This document shows positions 10,456-21,419 of a stretch of DNA of 64,000 bases, piece by piece. Each line of letters begins with the position of its first letter. Within the stretch, counting starts at the first letter, position 1. The notes under the pieces are model-generated. The model was not told the DNA's origin and ran no database searches. It saw only the letters and a list, made by a program, of their open reading frames with translations. Both the position numbers and the translations under genes were made by a program. The DNA comes from Fomes fomentarius (lineage: Eukaryota; Basidiomycota; Agaricomycetes; Polyporales; Polyporaceae): contig JABYQN010000018.1 in assembly GCA_022606135.1 (NCBI GenBank), positions 248,001 to 312,000 on the forward strand. The letters run 5' to 3'.

Positions 10456-13360
10456 CTCCCACTTGTTCGCGATGCAATGGAAACAAGACCCTCATCAACA
10501 AACTTTGCCAGAATAGAATAAGGCACGTTCTTTGTGAGAGAATCAGCCAACTGATCCGCGGTTGCAACATAGAAGATCTCGACAGAGCCAGACTCCACTT
10601 GTTCACGAATGAAGTGGTAGCGAATCTCTATGTGCTTGGTACGCCGGTCGACTACTGGATTGACTGACAGGAAAATCGAACCCTGGTTGTCTAGACACAT
10701 GGGTGTCGGCCTGGTCAAGTCATCACCAAGTTCATCGCCAAACGTCCTCAGCCAGATCAACTGACGACAGGTATCAGAGGCCGCTTTATATTTCGTCTCA
10801 GTAGAGGAGAGCAAAATGGTAGGCTGATGCCTTGAAGCCCACGGTATAGCACCACCTGCCATCAAGAAGATGAAGCCAGAGGTAGAATGCCGATCATCAC
10901 AGTCTTCGGCCCAATCTGAATCCGAATAGGAGATCAGATCGTCATTAGACGCTCCCTTGTAGCGCAAGCGATACGCCTTTGTCCCTTGAAGGTAACACAG
11001 GACATACTTCGCATAACTCATGTGCGCTTCAGAGGGATTGGCATTGTACTTCGATAACCGTGTGACAGTGAAGGAGATGTCAGGACGCGTTCCGAGCATG
11101 GCGTACAAAAGACTGCCAATGAGACTCTGGTAGCGTTGCCTGAACTGATCGGAAGCTGGTTCGTCGGCACTTGCCAAGACAGCACCAGCAGGAAGGGGTG
11201 TACGTGAGGGTTTACAGTCAGCCATCTGAAAGCGCTCGAGAACAGACTGGATGTACTCTTCCTGGTCAATGTCGATCATACGAGTGGATCGATCACGAGT
11301 GATGCGAAGACCAAGGAAGCGCTGTACAGATCCCAAGTCCGTCATCTTGTACTGCTTAGAAAGCGAATGCTTGACTTGTTTGATGTGACTAGACTGATCG
11401 CCCATCAGAAGTAAATCGTCGACATAAAGAACGACAATCGTGACGTGATCCCCCCTTGTCGCCGATATACATAGATCCCAGCATCAGAATATGTCCGTGT
11501 AAATCCCAGATCTAGAAGCGATTGATGGATTTTCGCATTCCACTGACGCGACGCCTGCTTAAGACCATAGATAGCCTTTTTGAGTAGACAGACGTGATCT
11601 TCCTTCCCAGGAACGACCCAGCCTTCCGGCTGTTCCATATAAATCTCCTCATCTAGATCACCATTCAGGAATGCGGTTTTGACATCCATTGACTCGATGT
11701 CCCAGTCCTCAAGCGCTGCATGCGTGAGTAAATACTGGATAGACTCAAACCGCGCCACTGGAGAGAACATCTCATGGTAGTCCTCTCCCTACACTTGAGT
11801 GTAACCCTTTGCAACAAGACGAGCCTTGTACCGCCCATCATGTTTGATGTCATAGACCCAGCGGTTAGAGACAACATGCCGGCCCTTGGGACGAGGAACG
11901 AGAACCCAAGTCTTATTCTCCATAAGTGACTCAAACTCCAACTTCTCAGCTTTGCGCCATGGTGAATGCATGGCTTCCTTATGTGACTGAGGTAAGCCAG
12001 CTTTATACTGAGTGGCAGCTAGGAAAGTGAGTATCGTCTCCGCTTCATGCAGATTGCCATCCTTGTCGATCTGATTATCAGCACATGCAGGATCGTCATA
12101 CACATTGTTATCAGTCCTGTCCTTGTGGGGAATACCAGCTTTTTTGCGACGAGGACGGTCACGAGCAATGCTTGGTTCATTGGCTCCCACTGGAGGGTGA
12201 CGACCACATTTGTGAGGAGGACGAGGAGGAATGACAGGAGGCAGCGTAGGAGGATGTTGCAGAGGAGGAGGAGGAGGCTCAGCAGGAGCTTCTGCAGGAG
12301 GAGCAGGATCGGCATCCGCTGGAGGGTCAAGTTGTGGTGGTTCGAAGAGGTTGGGAGGAATGAAAGGAATTGCATCATTGGGATCAACCAAATCAGAGTC
12401 ATCGTTTAAGGAATCATCTGATTGATCATCTCAGAACGGACTGTCGTCCGGGGTAGAAGGATGGTTGCCAGGTAGGTTATGAGCAGGGAAAGACTCTTCA
12501 TCAAATGTTGCATCACAGGACACGACGTTAGAGCGGTTGGCTGGATTCCAAAACCCATACCCCTTGGAACCAGACTCATACCCAACAACGATCATCTCGA
12601 CAGCCTTCTTGTCGAGTTTCCCTGCACGCTTTGCCTTCTGCACGTGGACAAAAGCTTTGCACCCAAACACTCTGAAGTAAGAGACGTCCGGAACGGTACC
12701 ATCCCAAACAGTGATGGGGCACGACCACTTGTGTCGTCGCATAGGTTGACGATTGTAGATATGAACAGCTGCATCAAGAGCGAGTTGCTAGAAACCATGA
12801 CTAAGGCCTGCTTGGTGAAGCATAGACAGAGCCTTTTCAGTGATAGTGCAGTTCCAGCGTTCAGTGCGTCCATTCTGTTGAGGAAAACCCGGTAGAATCT
12901 TCTGGTGCTCGATACCGTGCAAACGAAGAAGTGCAGAGAACTCGTCTGATGTGTATTCCCCCCCTTGATCTGAGCCAATCAATATGATCTTCTTGCCGGT
13001 CTGGTTCTCAGCCCACACCTTATAGTCTTTGAATGCTTGGATCGTGTCAGACTTGTGTATAAGGAAGTAAGCACGAGCGAGACCAGAATAGTCATCAATG
13101 AAACTGGCGAAGTATTTCCAACCTCCGATAGCCTGAGTGCGCATAGGTCGATCGAGGTCCATATGGACTCGCTCAAGAACTTCAGTAGCATGCTTTTCAG
13201 AAGGTGGAAAGGGGTTACGAGTGGATTTGCCAAAAGCACATCCATCACAAGGTTCTTCATCTGCAGGATCTATGGCATCAACCCCCTCAGTATGCTTAGG
13301 AAGGTTGCGCAGCACGTCCTTGCCTGCATGACCAAAGCGGTGGTGCCAGGTCTTGAACTT
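10389..13360 (-). pseudogene. Copia pol (integrase, RT, RNase H), copy A, inactivated
   Basis: After the stop that closes the gag-protease ORF, the same frame continues with a GAG-pre-integrase motif (TWHHRFGHAG), a Zn-binding CDGC, and an integrase core (DDYSGLARAYF, GSDQGGEYTSDEF, QQNGRTERWN). Next come a Pro-rich linker (12391-12160), RT (WVYDIKHDGRYKARLVAKGYTQV; FSPVARFESIQ; AIYGLKQASRQWN) and RNase H (SYSDSDWAED; LSSTETKYKAAS). Breaks: TAG replaces a Trp in integrase near 12788, TGA lies near 12431, TAG at 11789-11791, and the run at 11450-11455 has six C where copy C has seven, which shifts the RT frame before the active site. The normal stop after the C-terminal LVSIAS is lost, so the frame reads into the LTR until 10389. 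The integrase G-run (12958-12964) is in frame here, unlike in B and C. Confidence 0.9.
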
Positions 13361-14728
13361 TCAGACATTGAGATGGATGCGCTTGCCATTGTGAAGCTCA
13401 ATAATAGTCCAATAACAATTAGACGAAGGTTTGTATCGCACCTCCAGGATCTTATGATCCTTGATATGAATCGTTGAATCATGTTTGACAGTGCCATCAG
13501 GCAGCTTGTCGAAAATGCACATGCGCCCATCCCCTTGAAAGAGGGAGTAACCATTGCGCTCAATGGAGCCAGTTGAGAAGATGTGACCAATGGTGCCTGG
13601 TATGTAGTAGACATGGTTCAGAGTAATTGCTACCTTCTGACCGTCTAACCAGGTTTCTCCAGACAGAGTTCCTTCCCCAAGTGCCTGAATGATGCTGCTA
13701 TCACCTTGTCCAGCAGTGTTAAACAGTACAGGCGAACCGAAGGGTTGGTACTCAATGAACTCAGAGAGATCACCAGTGATATGTTGAGAGGCTCCAGAGT
13801 CCATCAGCCATGCAGTCCAGTTCACACTGCTCGAGGCCATAGCCTCATCGTAGAAAGAAGCAGCGATGTTAGACGAACCGGCTACAAGTACAGATGATAC
13901 AGACTCGGTAGTGACGTGCGCATGGTTATGAGAAGTGTCCTTATTCTTCCCCTTGTCCTTATCCTTGTCTTTGTCCTTCCCTTTACCCTTGCCCTTGCCT
14001 TTGGGACGCTTCTCAGGGTACTTCTGATAGCAGTTGGACTCGTGATGAGAGCCACTCCCGCAATGAGAGCAGGGACCCTTGGGCTTTGGCTTGGTCTGGG
14101 AGACCTTGTTTGCAGACTGGCCGTTCTTGCGCATGGACTCCTCAGCCAAGGTCTTCGACTGGATGTTGTCGAGAGTGACCTTGTCGAGGTCTGTAGTCGC
14201 CATAAGCGCAGAGACCATGGACTGGTACGGCTCCGGGATCTTGGACATCAAGAGAAGGGCTTGCATGTTGTCAGAGAGCGTGACGCCATTGCTACTGATT
14301 TCGTGCAGGCATGTGATAAGACGCATCATCTGATCCTGAAGGGGCTTCTGTTCGTTCATCCGAGGCTCAGCAACGAGTGACTCGAACAAACCCCAGACGT
14401 GGGCACTGTTAGGCTTGCCAAACTTGTTCTGTAACGCTTCCCAGGACTCAGCAGCAGTCATGTCCCTGGGTTGTCCACCCGAGACAGGAATCTGAGTGTC
14501 CAGAACATAGTGAAAGTTTGGTGCAACACGCATGTACATCATGCCGCGAGCTTGCCCATCAAGTTTATCCCACTTGTCCTTGGCAGCTTGCTCAGTAGGA
14601 TGAGTAGCGCCTTTGACAACACTCCAACAGTCCATAAAGATGAAATAGCCCTTCATCTTGGCAGACCAGTCGTTGTACTGATTCGCCGAAGAGAGGACAG
14701 GGATAGAGTCGACTTTGATATCTCCCAT
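13361..14728 (-). CDS. Copia Gag-protease, copy A
   Basis: A 455-aa ORF starting MGDIKVDSIPVLSSANQYND, identical in all three copies. It contains a copia-type capsid region (residues about 10-200), a CCHC zinc knuckle (CSHCGSGSHHESNC), a Lys/Asp/Gly-rich KGKGKDKDK tract, and an aspartic protease with the active site WLMDSGASQHITGD. It would form the virus-like particle and process the polyprotein. It ends with HLNV and a TGA at 13361-13363, after which pol continues in the same frame. This stop is shared by all three copies. Confidence 0.9.
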   Translation of the reverse strand: MGDIKVDSIPVLSSANQYNDWSAKMKGYFIFMDCWSVVKGATHPTEQAAKDKWDKLDGQARGMMYMRVAPNFHYVLDTQIPVSGGQPRDMTAAESWEALQNKFGKPNSAHVWGLFESLVAEPRMNEQKPLQDQMMRLITCLHEISSNGVTLSDNMQALLLMSKIPEPYQSMVSALMATTDLDKVTLDNIQSKTLAEESMRKNGQSANKVSQTKPKPKGPCSHCGSGSHHESNCYQKYPEKRPKGKGKGKGKDKDKDKDKGKNKDTSHNHAHVTTESVSSVLVAGSSNIAASFYDEAMASSSVNWTAWLMDSGASQHITGDLSEFIEYQPFGSPVLFNTAGQGDSSIIQALGEGTLSGETWLDGQKVAITLNHVYYIPGTIGHIFSTGSIERNGYSLFQGDGRMCIFDKLPDGTVKHDSTIHIKDHKILEVRYKPSSNCYWTIIELHNGKRIHLNV

Positions 14729-14734
14729 GATGGA

Positions 14735-15230
14735 TCAGAGGTACTGGGGAGAATCAAGATATTCCTCCTTGAAGTCTAGAGTGGATGTGATAGGTGCAAC
14801 AGGGGGCGCAGTGACAATAGGAGGAGGAAGGTAGACTGGAGGAAGAGGACTTGAATCGACAGGAGGGGAGTTTCCAAAGAGCAATCGGAGATAGAAATTA
14901 GGATGAGACGAGGAGGGCTGTGCATGAGTTTCTTCCTGAAGATAGGGAAGAGGAACTCCATGTTGTGGATCAGTGTCCTGCTGCCAAGTTGCTGGATATG
15001 CCCAGTGGAAGGTCAGCTCATACGGAAGAGGGAGTTGATTGTAGCGATTGGGACAGAGCTGTGTACCACACTGGTCCCACTCCTGCTCCTCGTCGTCATA
15101 GATGTAGTGATAACCATCAACCTGATCGTCTAGATCGAAGAGATGGGGCTGTTCCAAGCAATCAAACGCCGATGCAGTAGAATGATGTTCTGCAAGTTCA
15201 GCGTTGACTTCAGCTTCAGAGTCGGAGCTG
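14735..15230 (-). CDS. Leader ORF upstream of copia gag (copy A)
   Basis: The long leader between the primer-binding site and gag contains an open frame with protein-like composition: acidic (DLDDQVDGYHYIYDDEEQEW), then Pro-rich (PLPPVYLPPPIVTAPPVAP). It ends with PQYL and a TGA six bases before the gag ATG, in the same frame as gag. The frame is maintained in copies B and C. It could be an extra N-terminal Gag domain cut off by a nonsense mutation, a separate small protein, or a spliced leader product. There is no recognised family, and the true start is unknown. Confidence 0.4.
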
Positions 15231-15764
15231 AGCTGAGGACTATTGGCAGTAGTAGGCGGCTCCAGTACAATGGTTCAGAGAAAAACGCGATGATTGACTT
15301 GCCACGTGCGAGATCTGGTAGAGAGGAACACCTATTGAGGTGAGCCAGAAGGTCAGGAAGCCGATATTCCCAACAATCCAGATAGAAGTCGCCAACTGTG
15401 CCCAAGAAAAGCTATACGAGTCTAGGTATCAAAAAAAGAGTATAGTAAGGAGGGTCCAAACGGTTGTCCTCCGGTCCAAAGGTGATAACCACCCCGGCTA
15501 CAACAGCTGGCGGGCGCAAGTGCATGGCCTGGCTGAGGATACTTGAAAACCCGTGTGCCGCGAAAGCACCAAAGGTTGTACAGAGATACTAGATAGCGAC
15601 TACTAAAAAGCGCTCAGGGCTGCGTCACGAGCGCAGTAAAGTCCCCCTGGCAGCAGTGTCGGAGGGCACAGTCAAGAGTTAGGGAAAGTGGAGGAGAGTG
15701 CACGGGCAGAGAGCCGACGAACAGAGTTTGCGCGCAGAGTGTCGACAGAGGAGCAACTGATTAG

Positions 15765-15782
15765 AGCACAGGGCTCATAACC
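15765..15782 (-). other. Primer-binding site, half tRNAi-Met type (copy A)
   Basis: Directly next to the 5' LTR, in element sense, lies GGTTATGAGCCCTGTGCT. It is complementary to the anticodon arm of fungal initiator tRNA-Met (yeast: AGCGCGCAGGGCUCAUAACC), with one mismatch and a small gap. There is no TGG start as used with tRNA 3' ends. This is the half-tRNA priming arrangement known from Drosophila copia and Ty5. Confidence 0.75.
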
Positions 15783-16336
15783 TGATGAACTCTGAACCTG
15801 TAAGGCAAGGAGCGACTGTAAGTCACAACAGAGAGGGATCTTCAGTCAGTGAGCGAACGACTATATTGCATAGTGAAGTACCTGTAAGTCACAACAGAGA
15901 GGGACTACAAGTACTAAGTTAGTAAGAAGTAGTAGAGCATATGTATGTAAAGGACTTACTCTTCAGTCAGTGAGCGAACGACTGAAGAGCAGAGGTGAAG
16001 AAGGGACTGCTTATATACATGAGGGATGAGTCCATGAGTCAGCGAATAAAGCAGTCACATGTAGCCATAAGACAATGAGTCAGAGTCCGTATCGGCGTAT
16101 GAGTCAGATACAGTCATAGCATGAGTCAGACATAAGGTCTAGAAGAGTCCGGTGCAGTGTAGAACGCACTGGTATGCACAGGAATGCACAGTAACCATAT
16201 GGTCATGGGAAAGTACAGTAGGAGAACAAAGAAAACCATAAATGGTAAGTAGGAACACAGCCTATCTAATCATATGACCATAAACAAGTGTACACAACTC
16301 CAGTCTGAGCACAGCCGGTAGTCCAGAAGTTCAACA
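15783..16336 (-). repeat. 5' LTR of copia copy A
   Basis: A 554-bp LTR. In element sense it starts TGTTGAAC at 16336 and ends TTCATCA at 15783, next to the primer-binding site. It carries the promoter described at 16011-16128. Confidence 0.95.
16011..16128 (-). promoter_or_regulatory. Copia LTR promoter with four TGA(C/G)TCA sites
   Basis: Plus-strand TGAGTCA (TGACTCA in element sense) occurs at 16035-16041, 16076-16082, 16100-16106 and 16122-16128, upstream of a TATATAA box near 16011-16018. TGACTCA is the binding site of Gcn4/Cpc1/AP-1 bZIP factors. Regulation by such a factor is inferred. Confidence 0.6.
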
Positions 16337-16450
16337 AGTAACACTCCCGATCGGAGGCCACTCGTAAGTCCTCTTGCAGCCCCTGTGTCACCTGGACTGA
16401 ACTTCTGAACGTGATGATGATTATTGGCGATCGCCCATCAACGCTGAGAT

Positions 16451-18210
16451 TCAGCAACACACCTCCAACGGCATACAGTGAGAATCCGGAACAGGTCCGA
16501 TGCCCGCAAGAACAGCCAGGTGAACTGCCGCAAGGTAGTCACCCAGCCTGCACCCGTTCTGGTTCGAGAAGTCATTGTACAACCTGTAGCGCAAATCGAC
16601 GGCCATGTTGACAAGCCGAGAGCGCATGTTTGACATTCCTGTCATGAACCGTGGTCAGCATCTGTCGACGCAAGAGAGAAGTCGAGAAGGGGCATACTCT
16701 GATACTTGACTGCGCAAGGTGACAAGGATTGAGTGTAGGCGGATGATCGGCTCGGGGATGTATATCTGTCCAATGCGGATGAGGTCATGCCGTCTCTGTT
16801 CACCTACACGCTCATTGTCATCAGCATCTGTTCTCTTCCCCCGCTGCAACAGGTCAAGAAAACTCACCACCGTTCACCTCTATGTCTGCCATGAGCCAAT
16901 CCGTCGTCAAAAGCTTGATCGTGTCCTCCCTCGCCTGCGAGATCAAGCCTTTATGATTGCTCAGCCACGACGCCCTCCGAGTCGTCTCCTTGTTCATCTG
17001 CGGCCTCTCGAGCACCTGACACTCCACAACTCACACAAAAGTCTCCCAGACAGCAACAAACTGGCGATGATGCATGTACTCCGTCGCCTGGTACCTTATG
17101 TATGCGTGAATCAACTGTAGCCTGGAGGGTAATGAATGGACGTACCGAGCAAGTAGCGCAGGATGACATCCGCCTGCTCGAGCGCCGTGTCATACGTCGA
17201 CTCGACGAACGTCGTCCACTCAATCGAGCGCACAAGGAGCCACTCTGCATCTGTCGGTGCAGGCTCCAGCCCGATAATCGACGGTAGCGGGCCCTTGACC
17301 AGCGGTAGGATCTACGATTCAAGCATCATGAGCACCCAGAACACAAACGGGCCAGCTGACGGCAAGCAAGTCAGGATGCACCGTGAACACCTTTTCCATC
17401 GTCCGCTCCGCCGTAAACACCGTGACATGCTCAACATTCAGCCCATGCTTGCGCGCGCGCGTAAGGGCAAGGTGGCGCTCATGTGCGTTGCCCGAGAGCC
17501 ACTGGCCGGCGTTTTCGAGGACTTGCAGGTATGCTTCCAGGATGACTTGTGTAGCGAACGGTGAGACGGGGAGGTCGATCATCTGAATGAAGAGGCAGAG
17601 GTGCGCGAAGAAGGGGGTCATGGCTGGGTACTTAGTAAAAGCAGAGAATAGATCACTTTCAATGCATGCGTGACAATGGACGGGAGGGAAGGGAGGCGCT
17701 CACTCGGGTGCAGAGAGGTACAGCCCTTTTTGCAAACTGTTCGCGAACCCTTCTAGGAGCTTGTCTGTCTTGTTGAAGATAATATGCAATTGCAATACAT
17801 GGTAAGGGTGATCCGCAGGGGTGCTATCCAAATCCAAAGTCAGCAAGACCCCTTCATATCCTGAGACTAACACTCACTCCTCTGCAACCTGCACACTCGA
17901 CAAAGCACTCAACGTCTGCACGACCTCCTCTTCCCATTAGACCTCCTCTCCTACATCCCGCGGCTGCCCATCTACCCCAGCGGTGACTCCACTCTCGAGC
18001 GCACCCAAGCCATTTTCCCAGAAACACTCCTGCTCAATATTCACGTGACGCACATGAGCGCCCATAAGTGGTTCTCCCACGTACGGCAGTGCAACTTCAG
18101 CGCGGCGGACGTCGCTGGTGTGGGTGCGAGCGCAGCGTAGACGGCACATTCGGTCGGGGAGAGTGTTGACTATCACAGCCACAATTCAAAGCCATGTCCG
18201 TGTGAGTGAG
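16451..18210 (-). pseudogene. Nucleoporin Nup84/Nup107 homologue, broken
   Basis: Minus-strand segments match the Nup84/107 scaffold nucleoporin of the nuclear-pore Y-complex in order: AVYAALAPTPATSA and TWENHLWAHM near 18150-18060; WEEEVVQTLSALSSVQV (17936-17886); FAHLCLFIQMIDLPV with YLQVLENAG (17621-17319); DAEWLLVRSIEWTTF with YDTALEQADVILRYLL (17270-17145), followed by a GTACGT intron; ATEYMHHRQF; NHKGLISQAREDTIKLLTTDW (16960-16895); IRIGQIYIPEPIIRLHSIL (16790-16720); and YRLYNDFSNQNGCRLGDYL near the end. Breaks are visible: a frameshift near 18050, a TAA at 17937-17939, and a TGA at 17031-17033 where the family has Arg. The N-terminal part of the protein is not visible. The reader should expect the working gene elsewhere in the genome. 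Confidence 0.7.
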
Positions 18211-18271
18211 TGTGGGTGCAGAAAGGGGTCGATGAAGGGATAGGACGAGACATCCGTTCAAAGCTGCCCTC

Positions 18272-18517
18272 TTGCAGACAGTCTTGCTGGCTGGCAAACA
18301 CATCTGGCGTCACTTCACCCAGCCAGTGGAACGTCGCCAGCGGCCTCAGGATATGGCCTGGGGGGACATCAGCTCCACTATCGTGTCCAAAACCCGGGAG
18401 GATGCATATGACGAGTATGCACTAATCTTCAACGGGTCGAACTCGGTGGGCTCCGTGTCGTTCTTCAGACTGCGGAGCTGGCTGAGTGCAACTTCCGGCA
18501 GATGCGCCGGAAGCTAG
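18272..18517 (+). other. Short coding-like stretch, unassigned
   Basis: A plus-strand frame with protein-like content (WGDISSTIVSKTREDAYDEY, then FNGSNSVGSVSFFRLRSWL). It lies between the Nup84-like and Scc2-like fragments but on the opposite strand. No family is recognised. It may be another captured gene piece or chance. The rest of 18520-19200 shows nothing convincing. Confidence 0.25.
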
Positions 18518-19202
18518 GCGCCATCGTATAGTAGGCTCTGTTCAGCTGCCACCATCTATTGAGTGCACGACTGCCCAAGTTGATCATGGAGCGACAGACT
18601 AAAACCCATCGAACCCTAGAGTACTTATGTCTCAGGTGGCGAATTGCCACGCCCACATCCAAGCTATGGTGCACGGACCGGCGGAATCCGCCGGATGATG
18701 GGAGCCATGCGCTTCATCCTCGGCCGATGCGAAATCTGCGATCGCCTGGCCATCCAATTTTACACAGCAAACACTGTCCCTCATTCCATACCCACAACTC
18801 CCTCTCCTCTATCATCACAGTCAAATTATCTCATCCATTCCACCACCCGGCTTGACTGTGTGCTCCGCCTCAGAGCTTGCACACGTTGTGGTCTCAATCA
18901 TGATTTCTTGAACTCAATGTAATTGACATTGACACTAGAGTCACTGGTGCAGAAGCCTTCAGTCGCGCTTCAACCTGAATGCATATTGATAACACAGACT
19001 TGAATACTGTCCAGAGATGTGCTATGATAACGGGTCAGACATCAACGACAACTAGGGTGATCGTACCTCTGCGTCAATAAAAATGACGATCGAATTTGCA
19101 GCCTTGGTCGCCGAGTCAAGCCCAGAAGGCATACGGTCGAATCTCCTCGTTGTCATGTCTGTGTAACCAAGATTCCTTCCACGGCTCTCCTGTGAAACTT
19201 TC

Positions 19203-19640
19203 CTAGTGCTTGAGTGTTACTGCTTGGTTGCGCACCTTGCGAATCGCCTTGACCTCAACGCGCACATCATGGGCAGAAGTCCGTACAAGCTGCATGAGCA
19301 AGGCGGATACTGTCCGTAGGATCTACCTCCCCGCAGTGTGAGGTTATATTGTGTCAATTGCGGCTCCAGGAACCACGCACTGGAACTGCCCAGCTCGTTG
19401 CTTGTCCAAGAGTTTGTGATAAGGAGCTCTTCGATGATCCAGGGCCGCTGGTTCTCGTCGTTCGCGAAGATCTGTCGCATTGCTAGTGCTCCCACCGACC
19501 ATGGTGATCACATTAATCACTGTCGCCTTCTTGCCTTTGCCTTCACCCTCTGACTCGAGGACGAAGAAAGGACGGATGGCAATATACACCGCTTCTGTGA
19601 TGATACCCACGCTCATAGCCGTTGAATCTGCCCATACCAA
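19203..19640 (-). pseudogene. Scc2/Nipped-B cohesin loader fragment
   Basis: Two overlapping frames together give the conserved hook region of the cohesin loader: IRPFFVLESEGEGKGKKATV and INVITMVGGS (19585-19490), MRQIFANDENQRPWIIEELL (19480-19420), LLDKQRAGQFQ (about 19415-19380), then, after a probable intron and a one-base loss near 19320, [11 protein letters not shown] with [20 protein letters not shown] (19318-19225), ending at a TAG at 19203-19205. In intact Scc2 proteins this block (family motif: IF..DE..R..I..EI..SL...) is followed by several hundred more residues, absent here. The piece is a truncated, frameshifted copy. Confidence 0.6.
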
Positions 19641-20140
19641 GTTGTTGCTTCTAGGAAGGATAGACGAGGATGGACGAGGCTGCCTGGAAGATCTCGCTGA
19701 GTAGGAAACGTCCTTGTGCTTGCAGTGATCTCGACGCTCTTCCCCATCGTCAGCGTGCCCTCGTTAAATGCCATCTTGCGCCCGTTGAGCTCTGCGATCT
19801 GGCCCAGAAAGATCATGGTGCTGCATGCCAGCTGGCAGAGGTGGGTGTCGAGCATCACAAGGACAGTGCTCAGTTCCGGGTTGGTTGTAGGAGAGGACGA
19901 TGTCACGATGATGCTGGTGCTGGTGCTGGTGTGCAGCGGCATCGAGCAAGGGGTCCCCGGTTGCTTTTGGCGTGATCCCTGCGTGTGCAAGTCGCGGGTC
20001 AGAGCAAGCCGTAGGAACGGTGATGAGCAGGAAAGTCAAAGTCTGAGTGAACCCTTGTATAAAACACGCACATCCACGAGCGTCCGCCAGCCCGGTGAAC
20101 TGAACAAACAGGAAGTGGTGCAATTCCATCGGCATCAACA
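19641..20140 (-). pseudogene. Unassigned broken coding fragment upstream of the Scc2 piece
   Basis: Minus-strand frames contain protein-like runs such as LNGRKMAFNEGTLTMGKSVE and PTQRDLPGSLVHPRLSFLE (19800-19640), and SDPRLAHAGITPKATGDPLL (about 20010-19950). Frame changes occur near 19900 and 19650. The fragment runs into the Scc2-like block, so it may be more N-terminal sequence of the same gene or a separate one. No family is claimed. Confidence 0.35.
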
Positions 20141-20339
20141 GCCATTGAGGACATCAACATCGCTCTTGCAGGCCACGCACGCCGTCGCCTTCTGTCTGTG
20201 CCACGCACCAAGCCTGTCGTCATGGTCAATGACTGCGTTCGTCACAGCAACACCCAAGATCACGACATGCATTCGAAGATCGACTCGGTGTCACCCTTGA
20301 ACTTGCGGTCCTACTGCACGTTGCATTCACCAATGGAAA

Positions 20340-20960
20340 AGATGTGAATGCGACGGCACACCACATACCGTTCTCATATGTCTTTCGGAGCACCCTCACA
20401 TGCTCTTCATATTGTGCCCGTCCTCACATCGGTTCGATATCTCTCTCTCCCACACCCCTTCTTTGTCAACCACGCCAGCCCCAGTTTAAGCGGCCGTCCT
20501 CTCGGATGATGGAAGACCAACGCCATATCAATACACCTCAGATTACAGATCTTCAGTGCATGCAAGTCAGACTCAAGCGAATGGCCGAGTACTATCAGGA
20601 TAGGGGTGGCAGAGAAGAGGGAGAGGACATGCGCCTGCACATCGTCGAACGAGGCGGTGGCTTTGATGAGAGCTTTGGCGGTGATGCCTGACCAGCAGGT
20701 GAGGTAGTCGACGACAGGCTTATCGGGCTTTACAAACTGGTTGTAGACAGGTGTAACCGATTAGATATACCTGTGCGGAAGGGTCAACTCATGTCATTAT
20801 GAACATGCGGGCTGGGACTCACCATCTTGTAGTCCATGGCGGATATACACGGCACACTGCTTGTCGACGGCTAAAGCAGACTGTCATCCACAACGTCGAC
20901 CTTCGTCTCAATCCAGCCAGGCAGTTTTGCAAACATCTCCGGGAAATAAGAAGAATTTGA
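20340..20960 (-). pseudogene. Rex1-type RNA exonuclease fragment
   Basis: Minus-strand pieces match the Rex1/REXO family of DEDDh 3'-5' RNA exonucleases (5S rRNA, tRNA and snRNA trimming): YFPEMFAKLPGWIETKV (20955-20900), KPDKPVVDYLTCWSGITAKAL (about 20740-20680), then VLGHSLESDLHALKICNLRC and HHPRGRPLKLGLAWLTKKGC (20600-20475), which hold the Exo II block with its aspartate. The Exo I DCEM block expected between the first two pieces is not readable, and the Exo III block is missing after 20440. The order and orientation agree with a single degraded gene copy. Confidence 0.6.
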
Positions 20961-21419
20961 GTAGCTGTTCTAGATCATCTGTTCCAGTGTTAGGAGATAT
21001 CAGTGCATATCATACGGAACTCTTCTCTTGAGCTCGTTCTACTATGCCAACCTAAGAAGAACGCATTGAGAACGGAGTGCATGCGCATTTGATCGCCGTG
21101 TGTCGGACATGCATTGCAGCGTAGGTGAAGTTAATGAAGGGGACACCAGATGAAGGGCTCGCATCAGTAGAGGGCGGACGCACTTGGAGAGGGAGGTTCG
21201 GGTTGGAAGTTGCATATGTCGAGAAGTGGAGGCAGGGACACATCTGGGTGTCATCTTAAATAAGCATTTTGCAGTGTTGCAGCGGGGGATAGGTATGCGC
21301 TGGGATGCAGAGAAGGGAAACTCACATTCATGCTGATTGCGAGCTGGTCCAACAGCCTCCCCATGTGCCTAAGGGTCTCCAACCACACAGCCCACAAACT
21401 CAGCAGCGCGGATCGTTGT

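Larger units (their letters stand above)
9902..16336 (-). mobile_element. Ty1/copia LTR retrotransposon, copy A
   Basis: A 6435-bp element in minus orientation with two 554-bp LTRs (9902-10455 and 15783-16336) that begin TGTTGAAC and end TTCATCA in element sense. The LTRs appear to differ by about one base (C/T near 10427 versus 16307), so insertion or gene conversion is recent. The internal order is gag - protease - integrase - RT - RNase H, which defines Ty1/copia (Pseudoviridae). Pol is broken by several stops and a frameshift, so it is non-autonomous. Unlike copies B and C it lacks a matching 5-bp target duplication: AAACA on the left, AGTAA on the right. Confidence 0.95.

Noticed and set aside
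10389..10667. Plus-strand ORFs that recur antisense to copia (for example 10407-10667, 13916-14380, 12231-12425)
   Set aside because: They repeat identically with each element copy and are antisense shadows of RT, Gag and the Pro-rich linker.
13361..13363. Programmed readthrough of the copia TGA as an established fact
   Set aside because: The following bases (AAG TTC) are not a known strong readthrough context; kept only as one of two hypotheses.
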